Position numbers and translations under genes: made by a program. Source: Mesorhabditis belari (lineage: Eukaryota; Nematoda; Chromadorea; Rhabditida; Rhabditidae). Taken from it: DNA of 64,000 nucleotides. The stretch covers positions 9,197,415-9,261,414 of the forward strand of contig CAUEEP010000743.1 of NCBI GenBank assembly GCA_958450365.1, in the 5' to 3' direction. The stretch's first letter is position 1. The number at the start of each line of letters is the position of its first letter. The notes beneath the pieces are model-generated. The model was not told where the DNA came from. It did no database searches and saw only the letters and a program-made list of their open reading frames with translations. Below, piece after piece: positions 59,701 through 64,000 of the stretch.

Positions 59701-60066
59701 GTAGTTTATCCATAATCGCGTTCTTCCCAACGAGATCCAATTTTCAGATGGCACAGTGGACAGCGGTGTGGAGGACAATGCCTCGATTATCTCCGGTTCA
59801 GCTCATCCACCACCACGACGCACGCATCTCCCCCGTGCACCCCGAGTCTCATCGCAAGCTGGAAGTGGTAAGGGAAATAGAATATTCAAAAATCTCTGTA
59901 ACTATTTCAATAAAAGACTAATAAGGTACTTAGTAATAAATCAACACCATAAAAAAAACGTTTAGTTGCTCAAGATCGAATCGCCGAAGAGCGGGCCTCC
60001 GTTGCATCAGAAGAGGGTAACGATCTCCCGGCTGGACACGATGTCAACCCAGAATATGTCATTTAA
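34639..60066 (+). CDS. egl-9: EGL-9 HIF prolyl hydroxylase with MYND finger
   Basis: Fe(II)/2-oxoglutarate oxygenase that hydroxylates HIF-1 for destruction when oxygen is present. Exon 1 (34639-34746) encodes MSECGFCGRKAGSS, then LCTSCLSTVYCSHEHQ. Exon 2 (51518-51609) continues in phase with TLDWPRHKTKCCQ, completing a MYND zinc finger. Exon 3 is 52452-52530. A glutamine-rich middle region follows (53660-54480), then a Ser/Pro region (57527-58010). The oxygenase domain starts with TTMQEHQKHLLNKGL at about 58165. Next come YIAEHVIRALNEFGWAVVDN, IYWFDGSD, LLVSMIDSVILHFNKRI, and AMIAIYPGNGTRYV joined to KHVDNP (iron-binding H and D, about 59123-59131). Then NGGALRLYPETSEVPMDVDP, FFWSDRRNPHEV (second iron His, about 59350) and RHRFAITIWYMDKEER (2-oxoglutarate Arg). 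The protein ends NPEYVI, TAA at 60064, as in C. elegans. All key residues are present, so it should be active. Confidence 0.92.
35133..35400. repeat. Inverted repeat, 55-base arms
   Basis: tagctacagtaaccactgga at about 35190 is matched in inverse by tccagtggttactg at about 35388, with ggtgatttcctcaaagg against ctttgaggaaatcacc. The same arm recurs directly at 35913-35965. Confidence 0.8.
35395..35990 (+). mobile_element. LINE (non-LTR retrotransposon) endonuclease remnant
   Basis: At about 35453-35530 the frame reads ILAITESWLDDSHCSSLLNP, then SNSYLF. This is the AP-endonuclease motif ITE-WL plus spacing to the next strand. At about 35755-35905 another frame reads GCEIIIVDF and then FRLFLIYRPPD, the following YRPP motif. 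A duplicated segment (gatgattcgcattgttc at 35480 and 35689) shows rearrangement. It is a CR1/RTE-type fragment with no reverse transcriptase nearby. Confidence 0.7.
35601..35690. repeat. Minisatellite gattaaccaatcatctaat
   Basis: About 18-base units, four to five copies; each is nearly self-complementary (ggttaatcat/atgattaacc). Confidence 0.85.
36188..36231. repeat. Short perfect palindrome
   Basis: gactagaaagtaggac is followed at once by its inverse gtcctactttctagtc. Another stem, cttcaccccaatctc / gagattggggtgaag, lies at about 36768-36803. Both are hairpins inside the egl-9 intron. Confidence 0.8.
37010..37565. repeat. Degenerate (TATC)n / tctatctacaagctcaaa tracts
   Basis: Interrupted microsatellite arrays; an inverted pair of accgtaatcttgtct (36990) and agacaagattacgg (37146) lies among them. 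Confidence 0.8.
37654..38089. repeat. Palindromic MITE C, 436 bases
   Basis: Begins tgttgtgtccgatttagatt and ends with the inverse. Long arms (about 37735-37825 and 37868-37962) are nearly perfect complements through gcgttttctgtagttttctg. The subterminal gtccgatttagatt motif is repeated several times. It sits in a TATA-rich microsatellite. Confidence 0.92.
38104..38240. repeat. 22-base minisatellite
   Basis: ctatctatctacaacctcaa plus ct, about six perfect copies. Confidence 0.92.
38625..39275. repeat. Two local tandem duplications
   Basis: cgccatttaaccatgctcaa ... gacgattcttag is present at about 38638 and 38709. A longer unit containing cagctctttcaatgttgtga and ggcgttcatacgcacccctt is present at about 38930-39080 and 39105-39235. 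Confidence 0.85.
39955..40440. repeat. Duplicated block with 22-base units
   Basis: The block cacacgcgtctattactca followed by ggaagctctattttcattgt repeats is present at about 39960-40160 and again at 40190-40370. Confidence 0.88.
40885..41395. repeat. Composite inverted repeat
   Basis: ctttttcaac...ctaaactgtata near 40912-40940 is inverted near 41056-41090 and repeated directly near 41260-41283. cattatgttcatgatgttct at about 40992 is inverted at about 41170 and direct at about 41351. Confidence 0.85.
41553..41610. repeat. Minisatellite aaccattttaac
   Basis: Twelve-base unit, five copies. Confidence 0.85.
42115..42185. repeat. Minisatellite ggggaaagagaa
   Basis: Twelve-base unit, about six perfect copies, purine-only on the plus strand. 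Confidence 0.92.
42896..43100. repeat. (gattgactt)n array
   Basis: Five- and ten-base variants of gacttgattg fill about 200 bases. Open frames on either strand here are repeat products. Confidence 0.92.
44288..44455. repeat. (TGTC)n microsatellite
   Basis: Imperfect tetranucleotide array. The cysteine-rich frames across it are not genes. Confidence 0.95.
44975..45140. repeat. Tandem duplication with gggcca-rich centre
   Basis: caaagcttgaaaataagatt, then aaaaagtgactcttaacctg, occurs at about 44974 and 45075, separated by repeats of gtttggcccga. Confidence 0.85.
46375..47210. repeat. Direct repeat of ~165 bases, 660 bases apart
   Basis: The block from cttattttcccctggcaaaa to gaattttctataaaatttgc is present at about 46395-46545 and 47055-47200. 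Between the copies lies a tagcttcatagcttcttt array (46930-47035). Confidence 0.9.
48084..48511. repeat. (TATC)n microsatellite, 430 bases
   Basis: tatc units with regularly placed tacc and tcaa variants, forming higher-order 8- and 12-base periods. Confidence 0.97.
48920..49095. repeat. Local tandem duplication
   Basis: catttgattgcttctagttt and gactttcaaattagaatgtt are repeated two to three times. Confidence 0.85.
51066..51412. repeat. 11-base satellite (actatSaataa)n
   Basis: About 31 perfect copies that differ only at one base (g or c). The two variants come in blocks: about ten g, eleven to twelve c, three g, then about eight c. Confidence 0.95.
51518..51609 (+). other. egl-9: egl-9 exon 2, second half of the MYND finger
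   Basis: TLDWPRHKTKCCQ supplies the last His and Cys ligands. Together with exon 1 it gives C-x2-C, C-x2-C, Y-C-x3-H and H-x3-C spacing like that of C. elegans EGL-9. The minus-strand frame across it is a shadow. Confidence 0.85.
51874..52350. repeat. Hairpin MITE B, copy 3 with different arms
   Basis: The outer ~75 bases (gtgggacaaatgcgacc, then gcgcacc repeats) match the copies at 10664 and 21975. The inner arms are unrelated (attttagggtgtcgaattca and its inverse). Flanks gattttttt on both sides fit an 8-base target duplication. It lies in the second egl-9 intron. Confidence 0.88.
52600..52730. repeat. Hairpin in egl-9 intron 3
   Basis: gtactacattgtactattca, then aaagctacgaaagaaaacga, and the inverse after a ~20-base loop; about 55-base arms. 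Confidence 0.9.
54059..54151 (+). repeat. Polyglutamine tract of EGL-9
   Basis: Thirty-one consecutive CAA/CAG codons, mostly CAA, between QFQP and ILLEEQ. It lies between the MYND finger and the oxygenase domain. Confidence 0.9.
54588..55125. repeat. Two MITEs of the TACCGTATTCTCTCT family
   Basis: Copies at 54588-54680 and 55020-55121 share actactattttttgaaccc and ctcctggaccgcaatactat. They end with agagagaatatggta. They lie in an egl-9 intron of about 3 kb (roughly 54530-57520). Confidence 0.8.
56396..56627. repeat. Inverted-repeat MITE
   Basis: ctactggacaatgaaatata, then aacgatcgtcactttcgcgc, is inverted at the right end with about 70-base arms. It is followed by a (cttactta)n tract at 56695-56728. 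Confidence 0.9.
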
Positions 60067-60426
60067 AATTTGTCACAATCATTTACAGAATTATTTTTTC
60101 ATTCGTTTTTACTTTCTTTGCACAAAATCTCTAGTCATTTTGCTCTTGCTTATCCAATTGATCTTTATTCTCTGAACGGAATTTCTACTATTTTTTTACG
60201 TGTGCTTTTTTCAAAATTCTCGGGTTATCTACTGATTTTTCGGAAACTGTTAGAACTCCCCAAACAGAAAGAAAACCAGGTCCCAACAAACTTTGTTTCA
60301 ACCGATTTGTTTGTACAAATTCATACAGAACTTTTAATGAACCGATAAATGTTTATTAGTACCACTCATCCAACGCAAAGAAACGAAAAAAAACCTTAAC
60401 TAGATCATAAGTAAAGCTTCTTTAAC
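60067..60426. other. 3' flanks of two converging genes
   Basis: The egl-9 3' untranslated region and the 3' end of the minus-strand gene. No gene is seen. Confidence 0.5.
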
Positions 60427-61291
60427 CTATTGACCATAGCAGTCCATCATCAGCGCGGCAATCAAATTTGAGAAGGAATTCATCGAAATGAGGTCATCAT
60501 CGTGAGATTCTTGTAATTTCTTCATCTAAAATATTCAGAATTAAAAAAGATAAAGCAATCAATAAGATACAGTAAACCATCGTTGTTACATTACTAAAGA
60601 AATTTTTGAATATCATACCTATCATGTCAATTCTTATGTACTGCCAGATTTTGTCTAAATTATCTATTTCACTTCATTAATAATGATTTATTGTATGGGT
60701 ATCATTAAAAATGTTAAACTAACTTTTGTACTATTGTTCAGCTTCTTCTGTGGCAGCATGCCATTCTCGGAAAGAGCAGAGATCGCCTAAAAAGTAGTGA
60801 AAATTTGATAAAAGCTTCAAAATGTTACTGATTTAGCCGCTTTGATCTCGATTCATCGCCGAACAGAGCTTGAAAACGTGTGCGACTCGCTGAGAATGTT
60901 TATTGATCTCGTGTCGATGAGCGTACAACCAGTGCAACATGTCCTAAATACAAAGAGTGAATAACACTTACAAAAGGCTGTGTTACACAAATGCCTTTCA
61001 TAATAAAACAACCTCAACACTTCCATTAACTTCTTTGTCCTTTTTGAGATAATCTCGAACCATATCCACATCTTCTTTTGAGAGAGCCAAAGGGAAAACA
61101 CATTCGATATCACGAAAGCTAAAAAAAACATACGTATTCATTTCATGTCGTAAAAACCTACCTTGGATATTGAAAATCTTCTTGTGAAGTTGCGCTTGTC
61201 TAAAAATTGTTATTCTAGTCAATAAACCTGACCAAGTTAATAAACCTGATCGAGCTGCGATGAGATCCGGGGCTTGCTGCCAGCTTTCCAT
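60427..61291 (-). CDS. Small unrecognised protein
   Basis: ATG at 61291, behind TTTAG about 5 bases upstream. Exons: MESWQQAPDLIAARS; KRNFTRRFSISK; FRDIECVFPLALSKEDVDMV with DYLKKDKEVNGSVE; and DMLHWLYAHRHEINKHSQRV with AHVFKLCSAMNRDQSG. The frame then reaches TAA before a good donor (gtaacatt). Downstream exons with TTTAG acceptors (AISALSENGMLPQKKLNNS; MKKLQESHDDDLISMNSFSN ... DCYGQ, stop at 60427) look real, but the join is out of frame. Either a base is missing or two transcripts exist. The protein looks helical and soluble. No family is recognised. Confidence 0.5.
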
Positions 61292-61621
61292 GTACTGACT
61301 AAATTACGCACTTTTTGAAGAAAAACGAATCAAAACCAACGATTTCCCGGTAAGTCGAACGGGAAAATGCCGGCTTCTCAGAGAAATCCATTTGCAGACC
61401 GCCTCAAAAATGTGTTTTTCTGTTGGAATGATTTGCTTCATAAGTGCTTGTATGGATATTTCTTCATATTCAAATGAATAAATTGTTTCCAGTGTAGCTT
61501 TTAGTGCACATTAAATTCTAATAGCGTTTCTGAATGTGCATTTGATCGATACTATATAGAAAATAATTATTCGACGGGAAAATTGGGCAAATGAACGATA
61601 AATAGAATCATCCTCACACTC
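61292..61621. other. Spacer between minus-strand genes
   Basis: 330 bases, AT-rich, no gene seen. It could hold a promoter for the 60427-61291 gene or be an intercistronic region. Confidence 0.4.
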
Positions 61622-62601
61622 TTAGTTAAGTTTCTTTTTCTTGAAGGCATCATGCTCTGACGTGTAGAGGCTTGGCTCGCAAACGGCAATCGCCGCCTCT
61701 TCGGGTTGCGCGTATTGTTTCTCACTTGGTAACGCGTGCCAAAATCGGCACTTATCTAAAAAAAACAGTTAACGATATTAACCTTTCATTTACTGCAAAA
61801 ATAAAATTATAAAGAAATCATTCTCACCTCCTCGTCGACAATCCCCACGTTTGTAAGCTCTAAAATGAAAAGAGTAAATCAATATTAGTATTTGGAATCC
61901 TGATACTTTTTAATTTTTACAATCAACTAAAAAACAATCAATTAAAATGTTGCCTGCATGGTCCCATTTTCTTTCGCTTGTCATCCCCTATCTTGATCTC
62001 TGTCAACGAAACGTGTTGTGAAAGAATTTTCTTGTTAAGGAACTCCTCCCGTTTGATGTCATTCAAGAAAACGTTGCATTCCTAAATTTCAAACTGTCAA
62101 TACAGCCACAATGTAACAACTGACCAATTCCGTGTTGCGTGAAGGGTCAAAGCTTGGTAGTTGCTCTTGCGAAGTTCCTTGAATCAGATAGTACTGCTTC
62201 TAAATGGAAGTTCATCGAATAAAATTTTGCAAATCACCGTTATTTTAGTCTCCTTTATTGCGCCTTGTTCATTTTCGGCTTCCCCGTCTGAATCGTCGCT
62301 GTCATCCCCTCCAAGTAGAGCCTAAATAAAATGTTCTTTGACGTTTTAAAAGTAAAACATATATTTTTTAGCAAAAGATAAAAACCATACTGATTTCAAT
62401 GTAGACATTCGTTGAATAGGTTCAGTCGATGGTTCCCGAAGTAGAAGGCTCTTCCTCATCATCACTCACTCTCTTAAAAACAAAATTGTATCAAGAATAG
62501 TACAATGTAAACCCTCACCTGATTTGAGCTAAAAACCCATCGCTCGCCGCCGATGTATCACTTCCATCACTGTCATAATCACCAATCAGATTCAACGACA
62601 T
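61622..62601 (-). CDS. CCCH zinc-finger protein with acidic N terminus
   Basis: ATG at 62601 follows a TTTAG acceptor. N terminus MSLNLIGDYDSDGSDTSAAS, then SDDEEEPSTSG, ALLGGDDSDDSDGEAENEQ, KQYYLIQGTSQEQLPSFDPS and ECNVFLNDIKREEFLNKKIL, HVSLTEIKIGDDKRKKMGPC. The last three exons complete a CCCH finger: GPCR / AYKRGDCRRGD / KCRFWHALPSEK, giving C-x7-C-x5-C-x3-H. Such fingers bind RNA; the acidic N terminus suggests a nuclear protein. The finger requires a GC-AG intron (cag|gcaaca at about 61955). The second exon (about 62470-62390) shows a one-base frame conflict between PSTSGTI and EPIQRMSTLKS. The gene probably sits in an operon with the upstream ferredoxin (129 bases between stop and start). 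The stop is at 61622. Confidence 0.6.
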
Positions 62602-62729
62602 TCTTCTGTCTAAAGATTTACAATTGATATTAAACGAGTAACCATAAAATATCACAGAAAACACAAACAGCAACAATAAACTCGTAAATGAATCTTCAAA
62701 ATCTAGCACTAAAACAAAAAGTAAGCAAA

Positions 62730-63823
<1,094 letters not shown>

Positions 63824-64000
63824 CTACCGTAAATACTGTAATAGTACCCCACCCCATAATGACGGTGTGGAGTGTTGCGTGGTCTAGCTTTTGAACGAGT
63901 TTTTCTCGACACTGGTTTATGCTACAATGCGTCTTTGGTATCAAAAAATAGCTGAAATTCAGGGCTATTTTTTGATACCTAAGCGCGCATTGTAGCATAA
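63824..64000. repeat. Hairpin MITE A, copy 4 (cut by the window end)
   Basis: ctaccgtaaatactgtaata, then ccccaccccataatgacggt and the usual interior, up to the window edge. Confidence 0.88.

Overview
This window is nuclear DNA from a nematode, most likely a rhabditid. The evidence is: genes split by many short introns (about 35-60 bases) that end in TTTTAG or TTTCAG; start codons sitting just behind an unpaired 3' splice site, as expected for spliced-leader trans-splicing; closely spaced same-strand genes that look like operons; a worm-type 7TM chemoreceptor; an NRF-6-type acyltransferase; and an EGL-9 prolyl hydroxylase ending in the worm-style NPEY-V/Y-I tail. The species cannot be named. 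No computation was run. Exon joins were read by eye.

Layout. 1-2.1 kb: 5' part of an NRF-6/OAC-like gene on the minus strand, running off the left edge. 2.3-8.6 kb: transposon graveyard (hairpin MITEs, one with a 500-base homopolymer centre, a dead mariner, a ~520-base MITE family). 9-10.4 kb: SRH/STR-type chemoreceptor. 10.6-12.3 kb: a hairpin MITE and an inverted-repeat element that carries spliced gene-like sequence. 12.5-27.1 kb: a dense plus-strand block of an ISWI-type remodeller, SMIM7, COG4, a REC114-like meiotic protein and an unrecognised protein. SMIM7/COG4 and REC114-like/unknown both look operonic. 27.4-28.9 kb: a Tc1-like transposon with a decayed transposase. 29.2-29.9 kb: a pogo/CENP-B-type helix-turn-helix gene. 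30-34.6 kb: repeat-rich intergenic DNA. 34.6-60.1 kb: a single egl-9 gene. Its first intron is about 16.8 kb, cuts the MYND zinc finger in two, and is filled with microsatellites, minisatellites, local duplications, a LINE remnant and large palindromes. 60.4-63.3 kb: a minus-strand cluster of FDX2-type ferredoxin, CCCH zinc-finger protein and a small unknown protein. The right edge is another hairpin MITE.

The genes do not form one pathway. Most are housekeeping: chromatin remodelling (ISWI), Golgi tethering (COG4), iron-sulfur assembly (ferredoxin), oxygen sensing (EGL-9) and probably meiotic break formation (REC114-like). Several conserved genes show apparent single-base frameshifts, which together with the homopolymer block suggests that part of the consensus sequence is imperfect.
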